DNA of 64,000 nt. It comes from Geothermobacter hydrogeniphilus. GTDB lineage: Bacteria; Desulfobacterota; Desulfuromonadia; Desulfuromonadales; Geothermobacteraceae. Positions 1-9,623 of this stretch are shown here, one piece after another. The notes beneath the pieces are model-generated. The model had not been told where the DNA came from, did not search any database, and saw nothing but the letters and a program-made list of their open reading frames with translations. Each line of letters starts with the position of its first letter. Within the stretch, counting starts at the first letter, position 1. The stretch spans positions 62,001 through 126,000 of the forward strand of contig NZ_NAAD01000006.1 in the NCBI RefSeq assembly GCF_002093115.1, given 5' to 3'. The translations under genes were made by a program, and so were the position numbers.

Positions 1-1
1 C

Positions 2-946
2 AATCCAACCTCGAAGGCGATGCTCGACTGGATCGAGAAACCGGACAAGTACGCCCTCTACTGCGACAAGAACCTGCTGCTGCTGAAGATGGAAATCTAT
101 ACCGGCTACATCCCCGAGTGGATCACCCCGGAAGACCGCCGACGACTGACCGCCAAGCGCCGTCGACGCATTATCGCCGAATCGGAACAGGAAGGCTTCA
201 AGGGCATCTCCGGCCGTGATTCACTGCGTATCTTCAACGACCTTTTCTCGACCTACGCCCGCAAGGACCAGCTGATCGACATGACCATCATCCGGCGCTT
301 CTTCACCAAAATTCACAAGGAACTGAGCGAAGCCCTGCCGGAGGGCTTCATGGAGTCGTTACTGTCGATGTACGACTACACGGTGCTGCAGGAGGTCAAG
401 GAATCGCTCTACTACTACAACGAGGAGCAGATCTCGCGCGATATCCAGAACTACCTGTTCGCTCTCAACTACGAGATCGGCAGCAAGGCGACCAACCGCT
501 TTACCGGAGAGCGTCTCGAAATCAGTGAGGATTTTCTGCGCACCATCGAAAATCGCCTGCTGGAGAGCGACGCCGATGCCGAAACGCGTGCCCGCTTCCG
601 CCGCGAAACACAGAAAGAATACACCGCCCGCACCCTCACCCAGGAGATTCTCGCCGAGGGCAAGGCGTTCAGCGAGACCGAACTCTACGGTCGACTGCAC
701 GAACGCTATGTCGCCAAGTTGAAGGAGCAGGCCCTTGATCCGTTTCTGGACAACGAGAATTTCCGTCGCGCAATCAAAGATTTCGAGCGTGAGGCGTTTA
801 AAACTTATGACCGCAGGATCCGTGACGATGTCAGCTACCTGATGAGCAATCTCTGTCAGCGGCATCAATACTCGAAAAAGGGCGCCCGCGAAGTCTGCAT
901 GTACGTCATCGACAATCAGCTGGCACATAAATTCACCCGCAGCTGA
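2..946 (+). CDS. prkA: PrkA-type serine protein kinase, C-terminal part
   Basis: The reading frame is open to the left window edge, so this is the 3' part of a longer gene and the first ATG at 20 is internal. The 314 visible residues match the C-terminal region of PrkA, an AAA+ protein with a kinase-like C-terminal domain (usually 640-690 residues). Typical stretches are YCDKNLLLLKMEIYTG near the start and EGFKGISGRDSLRIFNDL about 70 residues in. In related bacteria prkA lies beside yeaH and spoVR homologues; none follows here within the visible DNA. The Walker motifs are outside the window. Substrate and role in this organism cannot be read from the sequence. Confidence 0.85.
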   Translation, partial: NPTSKAMLDWIEKPDKYALYCDKNLLLLKMEIYTGYIPEWITPEDRRRLTAKRRRRIIAESEQEGFKGISGRDSLRIFNDLFSTYARKDQLIDMTIIRRFFTKIHKELSEALPEGFMESLLSMYDYTVLQEVKESLYYYNEEQISRDIQNYLFALNYEIGSKATNRFTGERLEISEDFLRTIENRLLESDADAETRARFRRETQKEYTARTLTQEILAEGKAFSETELYGRLHERYVAKLKEQALDPFLDNENFRRAIKDFEREAFKTYDRRIRDDVSYLMSNLCQRHQYSKKGAREVCMYVIDNQLAHKFTRS

Positions 947-1081
947 GAAGAGGATTAAACGCGCCAACTATCCGACAGCCAAGCGGAAAAACATTTATCC
1001 GACAACTGCGGTTGGTGTATCCTGTGGCCGTTGTGAGCGCAAACCGCGCTGGAAGCAAAACTGCAATCGCCGGAGGCTGTC

Positions 1082-3259
1082 ATGGCGGAGAACACTCCGC
1101 AAAATCTTGATTTCGATACCAAGATCCTGTCGAAATTCATCTACGCGCTGAACATTTCCCGGCAGCATTGCCTGGCCTACCCCGCCGGCCATCCGCAGAT
1201 TCAAAAATCCGCCGAACAGCTGATCAGCCTGCTGCGGCAACTGCTCGAATTCCGCGACGCCCTGACCCTCGGCATCACCCGCCGCTCGCTGCTGGTCCAT
1301 GGATCGGCCCTCGATCAACGCAACGCTGTCTACCGTAAACTGGCCAACGAACTTTTCAACCTCGGACTTGCCGGACTGACCTTCCGGCGCGGGCTGGAGC
1401 ACGACGAGCTGCTGCGTTTCCAGGAGCTGAGCGTCCAGCGGCCCGAGGACCTGGCGGAACGGGGCGGCCTGGTTGAAATCTGCCGTGATCTCGATCTGCC
1501 GCACCTCAACCTCACCTTCATCGACTACAACTCCTTCAGCGTCACCGACGAAGATGAAATCGGGTCCAGCGACGCCCTCCTCGAAGAAGAGAAGTCCGAA
1601 TCGCTCTGGGACCGTTTTGTCAGCGGACTGATCGCGGGCGATCTCAGCCCCGACGGTGACCTGAAGAGGAACGCCACCGTCGATCCGGCCCTGGTCGCCG
1701 AATACCTCAGTCGTCGCCGTGAGGGAGCGGACCAGGAAGAGGTGCTGGCCAGCTACGAACAGACCATCACCTCCTTTCTGCAGGAACTCGATCTTGAAGG
1801 CCGCAGCCAGAGTTACCGTACCGAAGCCCTCGGCAAGCTCGGCAGCTTCGTCGACGGTCTCAGCCCCGAACTGCGCCGCCAGTTTCTCTCCAGCACCTTC
1901 AATACTCTCGGCGCGCAGAACGAACTGGCCGAAGAGGTGCTGACTCACCTCTCCAGCGATGCCCTGTTCTCCGCCCTTGAGGATGTCAACGAGAAACGCC
2001 TGACCATCCCGCCGACCATCATGAACCTGCTCGGCAAACTCTCCCAGCACACCTCGAAGGAAACCGAACAGGTCGGAGAAGCGATCTCCAGTGCCGAACT
2101 GGGAGAACACCTGCGTTCGCTGTTCCGTGAAGACGATCCCGACCGCTTCATTCCCGGCACCTATCAGCACCTGCTGCACAGCATCGTCTCCATGGATGAT
2201 ATCCCGCCCCTGGAGGGCAGGGCGGTCGAAGAACTGCGCGCGGAAATTTCCGCCGAGCCGGTCGACAGTCAGGTCTGCAACGTGGTCATCGACCTGCTGG
2301 GAAACGAGGAGGGCAGCGAACAGGACCGGGAAGAACTGCGGCAGATCCTGTTGGAACTGTTGAGATATTTTCTCGAAACCGGCCAATTCGACTACCTGGT
2401 CGGCCTGCAGAGGGGACCGAACCGGTCGGCAAAATGCAACGGCAGCACCGATCTGACCAAACTACTGGCCGACAACAGTTTTCTCGAAGAGATCCTCGCC
2501 GCCATGAGCATCTGGGGCAAGGACAAGTTCGCTGCCATCACCGAATTGATCCGCAAGATCGGGACACCTTTCATCGAACCGCTGATCAACCGCATGGCGG
2601 TCGAAAAACGGATGTCGCTGCGCCGCTACTATCTCGATCGACTGGAAGAAATGGGGGATGCCATTCGTGAACCGGTGATGCTGCACCTGCGCGACAGCCG
2701 CTGGTACGTGGTCCGCAACCTGGTCGCTCTGCTGCGGCGGCTCAACGACCCGGTCACCCTGCACGGCATCCGGTCCCTGATCAACCATCCGCACCCGAAA
2801 GTCCGGGTCGAGGTTTTCAAAACCCTGCGCCAGTTCAACGATCCCCAGGCCAACCTGTACCTCGCCCGGGAACTGGACAGCGGTGACCGCGACCGTCAAT
2901 GGCAAGCGATACGCCAGCTCGACGGCAGTTTCAACCCGGAGCTGTTCGACAGCCTGTTGCGACTGCTGGAAATCAAAGACCAGTCCGCCGACGGGTTCGC
3001 CCTGAAAACGGCCGTAGTTGATGCTCTCGAACCGTTCGGCAATCCCGCGGCCCTGCCGGTTCTGGAACGGGTTCTGCAGACCCGGAGCCTGCTGCACGGC
3101 GGTCGCTGGCTGCGCCTCAAGCAGCACATCATCCTCTCCCTCCGCAGTTATCCCCATAAAGAGGTCGGGGAAATTCTCGAGCTGCTGGCGGCCGGCGGCG
3201 GTGACCTCGGAGAACAGGCGGACGCACTGCTCAAGACCCTGCAGCGGAGGACGTCATGA
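1082..3259 (+). CDS. HEAT-repeat protein, partner of the adjacent HD-GYP protein
   Basis: A 725-residue soluble protein with no signal peptide or membrane segment. GGAGG lies 6-10 bases before the ATG. The C-terminal third (about residues 480-720) has helical HEAT-like repeats, e.g. SRWYVVRNLVALLRRLND and HPKVRVEVFKTLRQFNDP, each ending in a short turn before the next helix pair. Such repeats form protein-binding superhelices. The N-terminal region has the phrase ALNISRQHCLAYPAGHPQI, similar in style to the start of the next protein, which suggests both descend from a common signalling module. It overlaps the HD-GYP gene by 4 bases (ATGA), so translation is coupled and the two probably act together. 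Exact role unknown. Confidence 0.75.
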   Translation: MAENTPQNLDFDTKILSKFIYALNISRQHCLAYPAGHPQIQKSAEQLISLLRQLLEFRDALTLGITRRSLLVHGSALDQRNAVYRKLANELFNLGLAGLTFRRGLEHDELLRFQELSVQRPEDLAERGGLVEICRDLDLPHLNLTFIDYNSFSVTDEDEIGSSDALLEEEKSESLWDRFVSGLIAGDLSPDGDLKRNATVDPALVAEYLSRRREGADQEEVLASYEQTITSFLQELDLEGRSQSYRTEALGKLGSFVDGLSPELRRQFLSSTFNTLGAQNELAEEVLTHLSSDALFSALEDVNEKRLTIPPTIMNLLGKLSQHTSKETEQVGEAISSAELGEHLRSLFREDDPDRFIPGTYQHLLHSIVSMDDIPPLEGRAVEELRAEISAEPVDSQVCNVVIDLLGNEEGSEQDREELRQILLELLRYFLETGQFDYLVGLQRGPNRSAKCNGSTDLTKLLADNSFLEEILAAMSIWGKDKFAAITELIRKIGTPFIEPLINRMAVEKRMSLRRYYLDRLEEMGDAIREPVMLHLRDSRWYVVRNLVALLRRLNDPVTLHGIRSLINHPHPKVRVEVFKTLRQFNDPQANLYLARELDSGDRDRQWQAIRQLDGSFNPELFDSLLRLLEIKDQSADGFALKTAVVDALEPFGNPAALPVLERVLQTRSLLHGGRWLRLKQHIILSLRSYPHKEVGEILELLAAGGGDLGEQADALLKTLQRRTS

Positions 3260-4443
3260 GCCGCTACGACCGTCAGCCGATTCTCGATTTCGTCCGTCAT
3301 CTTTCCACCGCGATCGCCACCGCGACACTCTACAGCAGCGAGCACCGCCAGGTCACCCGACTCTGCGAACAGGCACGACAGGCACTGCCCCTTTCAAGAA
3401 CAGGCGACGAAGGAGTCTCACTGCTGTTCGTCGAAGATGAACTGATCGCCCAGCGACACTCCCTGGGCCGCGGCATGTATATCGACCGCCTCGCCCGCCA
3501 ACTGCGTCGGCACGGCATTGCACATATCAAGCTGTTGCCCGGGCTCGAAACAGAAGAGATCCTCGATCTGGTGAGCCAGTTGGTCAACGCCCGCCGTGAC
3601 GCGGTCATCAGGGCCGGTGAGCATCTGCGGCTGGGACGGGTCGAGCTGCGTTATACCCACAAGGAGGATGGGGAACGCCAACCTGGCGATGAAATCGATG
3701 AAAGCAATTTCCGTATTGAAGACCTGCAGGAAGCCTCCGGCCTGGAAGGGATTGAGGAAGTTGACGCCGAAGAGCTGGCACGTTTCGCTGAAATCTGTGA
3801 AGCGGTCAAGACCCGCCGCCAGCTGCATGCCATCGGCATCTCGGAAATCGTCGCTCGCTTCGTCTCGGCCTTCACCAACGAAGCCGGATCCTTCCTCGCC
3901 CTGGCTCCATTGCGGGAACTGGATGAATACACCTTCACCCATTCGATCAATGTCTGCACCCTCAACATCGCCCAGGCCATGGCACTCGGCATCGAGGGCC
4001 AACTGCTGCATGATATCGGCGTCGCCGCCATGCTGCACGACATGGGCAAACTGTTCATTCCCGACGAAATCATCACCAAGGAGAGTGACTTAACCCCCGA
4101 GGAATGGGAGATCATGCGCCGGCACCCGGCCGACGGCGCGCGCTACCTGCTCAACACCCCGGGTATCCCGCGACTGGCGGTGGTGGTCGCCTATGAGCAC
4201 CACATGCGTTACGACAATCAGGGCTATCCGTCCCCCCGACATGGCTGGCGACAAAACATCGCCAGCCAGATTTCAACCGTCTCCGACGTTTTCGACGCCC
4301 TGCGGACCGAACGCTCCTACCGGGGATCGATGCAGATTCACAAGATTTCCCAGATGATCCTGCAGATGGCGGGCAGCCAGCTGCACCCTCAGCTGGCACA
4401 CAACTTCCTGCGCGTCCTCGAACGGGTCACCAGCAGCAGTTGA
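3256..4443 (+). CDS. HD-GYP domain protein, probable cyclic di-GMP phosphodiesterase
   Basis: A 395-residue protein. The C-terminal half (about residues 200-390) is an HD-GYP domain with the metal-binding HDMGK motif, a HPxxGARYLL helix and the signature HHMRYDNQGYPS, close to the usual HHERxDGxGYP. HD-GYP proteins hydrolyse cyclic di-GMP using a two- or three-metal centre. The N-terminal 180 residues hold a conserved region that begins RHLSTAIATATLYSSEHRQV and is found in many deltaproteobacterial HD-GYP proteins; it probably senses or binds a partner. No membrane segment is visible. The start overlaps the HEAT-repeat gene by 4 bases. The replaced ER and DG of the signature may alter activity, so enzymatic function is likely but not certain. 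Confidence 0.85.
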   Translation: MSRYDRQPILDFVRHLSTAIATATLYSSEHRQVTRLCEQARQALPLSRTGDEGVSLLFVEDELIAQRHSLGRGMYIDRLARQLRRHGIAHIKLLPGLETEEILDLVSQLVNARRDAVIRAGEHLRLGRVELRYTHKEDGERQPGDEIDESNFRIEDLQEASGLEGIEEVDAEELARFAEICEAVKTRRQLHAIGISEIVARFVSAFTNEAGSFLALAPLRELDEYTFTHSINVCTLNIAQAMALGIEGQLLHDIGVAAMLHDMGKLFIPDEIITKESDLTPEEWEIMRRHPADGARYLLNTPGIPRLAVVVAYEHHMRYDNQGYPSPRHGWRQNIASQISTVSDVFDALRTERSYRGSMQIHKISQMILQMAGSQLHPQLAHNFLRVLERVTSSS

Positions 4444-4475
4444 AGGTCACCTGAATCAGTGGGTTCAGGGCGGGC

Positions 4476-4829
4476 TCAAGGCAGCCCGTAACATTCATAG
4501 CCCTGCCACTCGGCCTTGGTCACGATCCCGGCATTGTCAACTTCAAAGACCGCCCGGCAATTCAACTCCCGCCGAGGACCATAGGCGTAGGTGGTTCCCG
4601 GTGCCAGGTTGGCCGGGATGTTGGACGCCTGGTAGGCACTGGCTTCCCAACTATAAACCTCGCCTTCGGCAGTCTCCTGTTTTTCCGAAGGAGGCCCCCA
4701 GCTGTCGATCACGCGCGCAATCGGTTTTCCCCGCCAGCGTTCAACCGCCCTGTCAGCCGGCGAGGGAACCTGCGGCGCGGCACAACTGACCAGCAGCACC
4801 AGCCCCGGCAACAGCCATCCGTATTTCAT
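4476..4829 (-). CDS. Small lipoprotein
   Basis: 117 residues with a lipoprotein signal peptide: Met-Lys start, a hydrophobic stretch, then the lipobox LVSC with the acylated Cys at residue 16. The mature part has WRGKPIARVIDSWGPPSEK, similar to small outer-membrane lipoproteins that carry a short conserved domain for envelope assembly or detachment. Two Cys in the mature part (NCRAVF and YECYGLP) could form a disulfide. A GGAGGTAACG ribosome site precedes the ATG. The gene is convergent with the HD-GYP gene and divergent from the dehydrogenase gene. Function unknown. Confidence 0.7.
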   Translation of the reverse strand: MKYGWLLPGLVLLVSCAAPQVPSPADRAVERWRGKPIARVIDSWGPPSEKQETAEGEVYSWEASAYQASNIPANLAPGTTYAYGPRRELNCRAVFEVDNAGIVTKAEWQGYECYGLP

Positions 4830-4949
4830 CGTTACCTCCCATCGGACGCGAAATCTCTCTCTCTCTAACCTATCGGTTTATTTTCCTGAATTCATTATAT
4901 CGTCTGGTCGGACACTCGCGAACAGGCTGCCAGGTGCTATGCTTTAAAT

Positions 4950-6089
4950 ATGAACGAGATTCGTTACGACAACCTCGGGCCGACCAAAATCCTGCAGCTC
5001 TACGACCCCCGGATTCCATTTCACGCCTTTGTCGTGATCGACAATACGGCACGCGGCCCGGCCCTCGGCGGGGTCCGCATCACTCCCGAAGTCAACCTCT
5101 CTGAAGTCGCGCGGTTGGCCCGCACCATGACCTACAAAAGCGCCGCCGCCGGACTGCACCTCGGTGGCGGGAAATCGGGAATCATCGCCGCGGCCGACAA
5201 CCCGGATATCGAATCGATCGTACGCAGCTTCGCCCGCATGATCGCCCGCCTCGACGACTACATCCCGGCGCCGGACATGGGCAGCAACGAGACCATGATG
5301 GCCTGGATCAAGGATGAAATCGGCAGGGTCGCCGGGCTGCCGGAAGAACTCGGCGGACTGCCGCTCGACAAACTCGGCGCCACCGGATTCGGCCTGGCCG
5401 CCTGCGCCGAAATCGCCTGTCGGCATATCGACCTGCCCCTGGCCGGAGCGCGGGTGGCGATCCAGGGTTTCGGCAATGTCGGCAGCGCGGCGGCCCGCTT
5501 TCTCGTCGAGCGGGGCGCGATCCTGGTCGCCCTGAGCGATCGCCAGGGCACCGCCTTTGCCGCCGGGGGACTCAACCTGAACGCGGCCCTCGAAGCCCAC
5601 CGCCGGAACGAGAACATGGTCGCCGCCGCCGGTGGAGAGCTGCTGCCGCAGGAGGCGATCTTCGGCATTGATTGCGACATCCTCGTCCCGGCGGCAACCG
5701 CCGATGTCATCCGCGCCGACAATCAGGCACAAGTCCGAGCGCGGATGATTCTCGAGGGCGCCAACATCCCGGCGACGATCGAAGCCGAACAATTGCTCGC
5801 CGCGCGCGGTGTGCTGGTGGTTCCCGACTTTATCGCCAACGCCGGCGGACTGATCATGGCAGCGGCGGAATATTATGGAAAAACCGAGGACGAGGCGTTC
5901 GAGGAGATCCGCGACAACCTGCACCACAACACCGCAGAGATCCTGGATCTCAGCAGGAAAAAGCAGGTCCTGCCGCGTCGCGCCGCCGAAGAGATCGCTC
6001 TCCGGCGGGTCCTCGATGCGATGCGGACCCCGCCGCCGCCCCATCCCGCCCGGTTGATCGAACAGGCCAGGGACCGGTTGCTGGGATAG
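4950..6089 (+). CDS. Glu/Leu/Phe/Val-family amino acid dehydrogenase
   Basis: 379 residues covering both domains of the family. The N-terminal substrate domain has the catalytic GLHLGGGKSGI segment (lysine in the GGGK motif) and PAPDMGSNETMMAWI; the C-terminal Rossmann domain has the dinucleotide fingerprint GFGNVGSAAARFL. These enzymes deaminate an amino acid oxidatively with NAD(P)+ to the 2-oxo acid and ammonia. At 379 residues the protein is shorter than typical hexameric glutamate dehydrogenases (about 420-450) and nearer to leucine/phenylalanine dehydrogenases, so substrate cannot be assigned. No strong ribosome site precedes the ATG at 4950. A 110-bp gap separates it from the divergent lipoprotein gene. 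Confidence 0.85.
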   Translation: MNEIRYDNLGPTKILQLYDPRIPFHAFVVIDNTARGPALGGVRITPEVNLSEVARLARTMTYKSAAAGLHLGGGKSGIIAAADNPDIESIVRSFARMIARLDDYIPAPDMGSNETMMAWIKDEIGRVAGLPEELGGLPLDKLGATGFGLAACAEIACRHIDLPLAGARVAIQGFGNVGSAAARFLVERGAILVALSDRQGTAFAAGGLNLNAALEAHRRNENMVAAAGGELLPQEAIFGIDCDILVPAATADVIRADNQAQVRARMILEGANIPATIEAEQLLAARGVLVVPDFIANAGGLIMAAAEYYGKTEDEAFEEIRDNLHHNTAEILDLSRKKQVLPRRAAEEIALRRVLDAMRTPPPPHPARLIEQARDRLLG

Positions 6090-6128
6090 GCTGACGACGG
6101 ACACGCTTCAACACGAATCCCCGGAAAA

Positions 6129-6299
6129 CCGGCTTCGCGCGAAGACGCAGAGTTGAAAACCTGGGGATTGGATCTGGTCGACTGGTTGAAATCCCCCCTG
6201 CCCGCCTTTAGAAAAAGGGGGGAGGCACGATATGCGGTTGTTTCCCCCCCTTTCCTGAAGGGGGATTTTTTGTGCATCTCGGCGTCTCTGCGCGAGGCC
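6129..6299. repeat. Nested inverted repeat between convergent genes
   Basis: An outer imperfect inverted repeat (about 6130-6151, GGCTTCGCGCGAAGACGCAG, against 6278-6299) encloses an inner one: AAATCCCCC at 6189-6197 pairs with GGGGGATTT at 6260-6268, with further C/G-rich arms in between. This is a repeat of the REP or miniature-element type common between genes of environmental proteobacteria. It may also end transcription from both sides, since the T-run after 6264 faces rightward and the dehydrogenase and pdhC genes converge here. Confidence 0.6.
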
Positions 6300-6326
6300 G
6301 CCTTTCATAATTTCTCCAGGAAAGAT

Positions 6327-7589
6327 TCAGACACTCTCGATGAACAGCAGTCCCGGATCTTCCAGGAACTGCCCGACCCGCACCAGGAAGCGGGTCGCCT
6401 CGGCGCCGTCGAGGACCCGGTGGTCGAAGGTCAGTGAAAGGGGCAGAATGCGGCGGATGACGATCTCGCCTTCGACCACCCAGGGTTTTTCACTGACCCC
6501 GCCGAAGCCGAGAATGGCGACGTTGGGATAGTTGATCACCGGGGTGGCGAAGCTGCCGCCGAAGCTGCCGAAGTTGGTCAGGGTGAAGGTGCTGCCCTGC
6601 AACTGTTCACGGCTCAGGGACCGGCTCTCGGCCTGCTCGGCCAGCTGCTGCAGTTCAATCGCCAGATCGACCACGCTCTTGGTCCCGACATCCCGCACCA
6701 CCGGGACCAGCAGCCCTTCCCGGCTGTCGACCGCCACTCCGAGGTGGCACTCCGCCAGCAGTTCGATCTCGCCGGCGGCTTCATCAACCCGGGCATTAAG
6801 CCGCGGGAATTCGGCCAGCGCATGCTGGGTCGCCTTCATGAAAAAGGGCAGCAAGGTCAGTTTGACGCCCCGCCCGGCCAGCTCGTCCCGCTGACGGGCC
6901 TTGAGCGTCCAGAGACGGGTGACATCGGTTTCCGCCATGGTGGTGACAAACGCAGTGCGGCGCTGCGCCTCAAGCAGGTGTTCGGCGATGCGACGTCGCA
7001 ACCCGGCAAGAGGGACGCGCCTGCCGCTATCGCCCGCGTCCCCGGAAGGTTCGGCACCGGCGGCGGTGAGAACATCCTCTTCAGTGATCCGCCCGTCCGG
7101 GCCGCTGCCACGGAGTGTCTCCAGGGCAACCCCGCGCGCTTTCGCCAGCGCCCGTACCCGCGGCAGAGCGCGCAGCGGAACAGCCTTCTTCTCACCGGAA
7201 ACGACCGGGGCTTCGGTCACGGGCCCTTCCGGCGGTCCAGCCGACGGCGCCTCCGGCAGAACACCGACAATACCCTGTGATTTCCTGACCGGAGAGACGA
7301 CGGCCCCGGCCGCAGGTGCCGGCACGCTATCCGCCTCGAACTCACCGGTCGCGATGGTCAACAACACACTGCCGACCGGAACCCGGTCTCCCACCTCGTG
7401 GTTGAGGGTACGGATGATCCCGGCACGCGGCACCGGTACATCAACCACCGCCTTGTCGGTTTCCACCTCCAGGGCGCTTTGATGTTCCTTGACCCGCTCG
7501 CCGACGGCAACGTGCCAGGCACGGATTTCCGCCTCGACACCCCCTTCACCCAGGTCAGGCAGAATGAATTCAAACAGGGATTCCTTCAA
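6327..7589 (-). CDS. pdhC: Pyruvate (2-oxo acid) dehydrogenase E2, dihydrolipoyl acyltransferase
   Basis: 420 residues in the order expected for E2. A lipoyl domain (about 5-80) has the lipoylated Lys in VETDKAVVD. A Pro/Ala-rich linker leads to a peripheral-subunit-binding domain (about 135-170, RALPRVRALAKARGVAL...GRITEEDVL). The catalytic acyltransferase domain has the active-site His-Asp motif HRVLDG at about 390. It moves the acyl group from lipoamide to CoA. It is the last gene of a three-gene leftward operon, overlapping E1 beta by 4 bases. No E3 gene is in the window. Substrate range (pyruvate or branched-chain 2-oxo acids) cannot be settled from E2 alone. Confidence 0.92.
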   Translation of the reverse strand: MKESLFEFILPDLGEGGVEAEIRAWHVAVGERVKEHQSALEVETDKAVVDVPVPRAGIIRTLNHEVGDRVPVGSVLLTIATGEFEADSVPAPAAGAVVSPVRKSQGIVGVLPEAPSAGPPEGPVTEAPVVSGEKKAVPLRALPRVRALAKARGVALETLRGSGPDGRITEEDVLTAAGAEPSGDAGDSGRRVPLAGLRRRIAEHLLEAQRRTAFVTTMAETDVTRLWTLKARQRDELAGRGVKLTLLPFFMKATQHALAEFPRLNARVDEAAGEIELLAECHLGVAVDSREGLLVPVVRDVGTKSVVDLAIELQQLAEQAESRSLSREQLQGSTFTLTNFGSFGGSFATPVINYPNVAILGFGGVSEKPWVVEGEIVIRRILPLSLTFDHRVLDGAEATRFLVRVGQFLEDPGLLFIESV

Positions 7590-8548
7590 AACGCCAGCAC
7601 CTCCGCGATCGCCCCGGCAATCTGCTTCGCCGTCGGCACGTTGTAATCCTCCAGCAACGGCAGCGGCGGGATAACGTCGCAGCCGGTCACGCGACGGATC
7701 GGCGCCTTGAGAGAGAGGATCGCATCCTCGGCCACGGTGGCGGCGATCTCGGCTCCGAATCCGCCGGTCTGCGCCGCTTCGTGAACCACAACCAGCCGCC
7801 CGGTCCTGCGTACCGAAGCAAGAATAGTTTCAGCATCGAACGGATTGAGGGTCATCAGGTCAATGACCTCGGCATCAAAGCCCGCAGCGGCCCGCAGACT
7901 CTTCTCAAGCATGCTTCCCCAGGCAACCACCGTCACCGAATCACCGGGACGAGCAATGCGCGCCTTACCGAGCTCGACGGGAAGATCGCCTGCCGGAACG
8001 TCCTCCCGCAACAGTCGATAAAGACGGGTCGGTTCCAGAAAAAGAACCGGATCAGGAGTGCGAATCGAGGCCTGAAGCAGCGCCTTGGCATACCAGGGAG
8101 AACCGGGAACCACCACCTTGAGACCGGGCATGTGGCAGAACATCGCTTCGCTCGACTCCTCGTGCAGTTCCGGCGCCTTGACCCCGCCGCCATAAGGAGT
8201 ACGGACCACCAGCGGGCAGTGCAGCTGGCCTCGGGATCGACTGCGCAAACGGGCGGCATGACTGAAAAGCTGCTCGATGGCGCCATAGGTAAAACCGAGA
8301 AACTGGATTTCAGCCACCGGTTTCAGCCCGTAAGCGGCCATGCCGATGGCAACCCCGATAATCGCCGATTCGGACAGCGGCGTGTCGATCACCCGCTCTT
8401 CTCCGAACGCCTCGTACAGCCCCTCGGTCAGGCGAAAAACCCCGCCGTCCCGACCGACATCCTCACCGAGCAGCACAACATCCGGATCGCGCTCGAGCTC
8501 TTCGCGAAGAGCCAGGTTGATGGCCTGAACCATATTCATCTCAGCCAT
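7586..8548 (-). CDS. pdhB: Pyruvate dehydrogenase E1 component, beta subunit
   Basis: 320 residues, the normal length for a separate E1 beta chain. It begins with the typical NMVQAINLALREEL helix and carries GEDVGRDGGVFRLTEGL and the E1 beta signatures PLSESAIIGVAIGMA and EIQFLGFTYGAIEQ. With E1 alpha it forms an alpha2beta2 enzyme that decarboxylates the 2-oxo acid on thiamine diphosphate and passes the acyl group to E2 lipoamide. It overlaps the E1 alpha gene by 8 bases and E2 by 4, so the three are translated together. Confidence 0.93.
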   Translation of the reverse strand: MAEMNMVQAINLALREELERDPDVVLLGEDVGRDGGVFRLTEGLYEAFGEERVIDTPLSESAIIGVAIGMAAYGLKPVAEIQFLGFTYGAIEQLFSHAARLRSRSRGQLHCPLVVRTPYGGGVKAPELHEESSEAMFCHMPGLKVVVPGSPWYAKALLQASIRTPDPVLFLEPTRLYRLLREDVPAGDLPVELGKARIARPGDSVTVVAWGSMLEKSLRAAAGFDAEVIDLMTLNPFDAETILASVRRTGRLVVVHEAAQTGGFGAEIAATVAEDAILSLKAPIRRVTGCDVIPPLPLLEDYNVPTAKQIAGAIAEVLAF

Positions 8549-9623
8549 GATCCAACTCCCGAAGATCGCGCAGCTGCTGCAGCTGTCGCTTCTGGCGCGG
8601 GGTCATTTCCGTCCAGGTATAGGCGAAAATATCCCGGGCTCGGGCCGGCGGGGTCGCCTCCTCGCGGGCCACCGCCCGGTCGAGCCGTGCGTCGATCTCC
8701 GTTTCCAGCTGCTGCTGGCGGGCGTCATCCCACAACCCGCGGTCGGCGAGAAAACGTCGCATGCGCAACAACGGATCACGCCGCTGCCAGCGCTGAACCT
8801 CTTCCGGGTCACGGTAACGGGCGGCATCGTCGGCGGTGGTATGGTCGGCCATACGGTAAGTGTCGCACTCGATCAGGCTCGGACCACCACCGCTGCGGGC
8901 CCGCTGCAGCGCCTCGCGGGTGGCCTGGTAAACCGCCAGAACATCATTGCCGTCCACCTGGATGCCGGGAATGCCGTAAGCGATCGCCTTCTGCGCCAGG
9001 GTCTCGGCGGCCGTCTGGTGGTTGCGCGAGATCGAAATCGCCCACTGGTTGTTCTGGATGATGAAGACCACCGGCGCCTGGAACACCCCGGCCATGTTTA
9101 ACCCCTCGTGGAAGTCTCCCTTGGAGGTGCCGCCGTCACCGAAATAGCAGGCGGTGGCAATCGGGTCGCCGCGGTAACGGGCGGCCATGGCGGCGCCGAC
9201 CGCATGCGGGATGTGGGTGCCGACGGCGATGCAGATGGGGAAGATGTTGAGCTGCTCGGGACAGAGCAGGCCACGTTCATCGCCATTCCAGTACTGGTAG
9301 ATCTCGGCCAGCGGATAACCGAGGGTGACAAACACGCCGAGTTCCCGAAAGGCGGGGAAAAACCAGTCGCTTTTCTGCAGCGCGTAGGCGCTGCCGACCT
9401 GGGAAGCCTCCTGGCCGAGAACCGAAGGATAGGTGCCGAGCCGACCTTCGCGCTGCAGGTGCAGGGCACGCTGATCAAATTGCCGGGTCAGCAGCATCAG
9501 CTCATAAAGACGTACCAGGTCGGGGTCGGTCAGGTCAGGCATCAGCTCGGCGTCAACGCGACCCTGTTCATCAAGAATTTCCAGGCGGGAAACAGTGAAA
9601 GAGGCAATGATCTTTTTCGACAT
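8541..9623 (-). CDS. pdhA: Pyruvate dehydrogenase E1 component, alpha subunit
   Basis: 360 residues from the ATG at 9623. I chose it over the upstream TTG at 9641 because AAAGG lies 7 bases before it. The thiamine diphosphate motif is GDGGTSKGDFHEGLN...IIQNNQWAIS, and the phosphorylation-loop region reads TYRMADHTTADDAARYR. QREGRLGTYPSVLGQEASQ resembles E1 alpha of Gram-positive-type PDH complexes (Bacillus), unlike the single-chain E1 of enteric bacteria. First gene of pdhABC. Having both this complex and the ferredoxin-linked NifJ suggests two routes from pyruvate to acetyl-CoA, used under different redox conditions. Confidence 0.92.
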   Translation of the reverse strand: MSKKIIASFTVSRLEILDEQGRVDAELMPDLTDPDLVRLYELMLLTRQFDQRALHLQREGRLGTYPSVLGQEASQVGSAYALQKSDWFFPAFRELGVFVTLGYPLAEIYQYWNGDERGLLCPEQLNIFPICIAVGTHIPHAVGAAMAARYRGDPIATACYFGDGGTSKGDFHEGLNMAGVFQAPVVFIIQNNQWAISISRNHQTAAETLAQKAIAYGIPGIQVDGNDVLAVYQATREALQRARSGGGPSLIECDTYRMADHTTADDAARYRDPEEVQRWQRRDPLLRMRRFLADRGLWDDARQQQLETEIDARLDRAVAREEATPPARARDIFAYTWTEMTPRQKRQLQQLRDLRELDHG

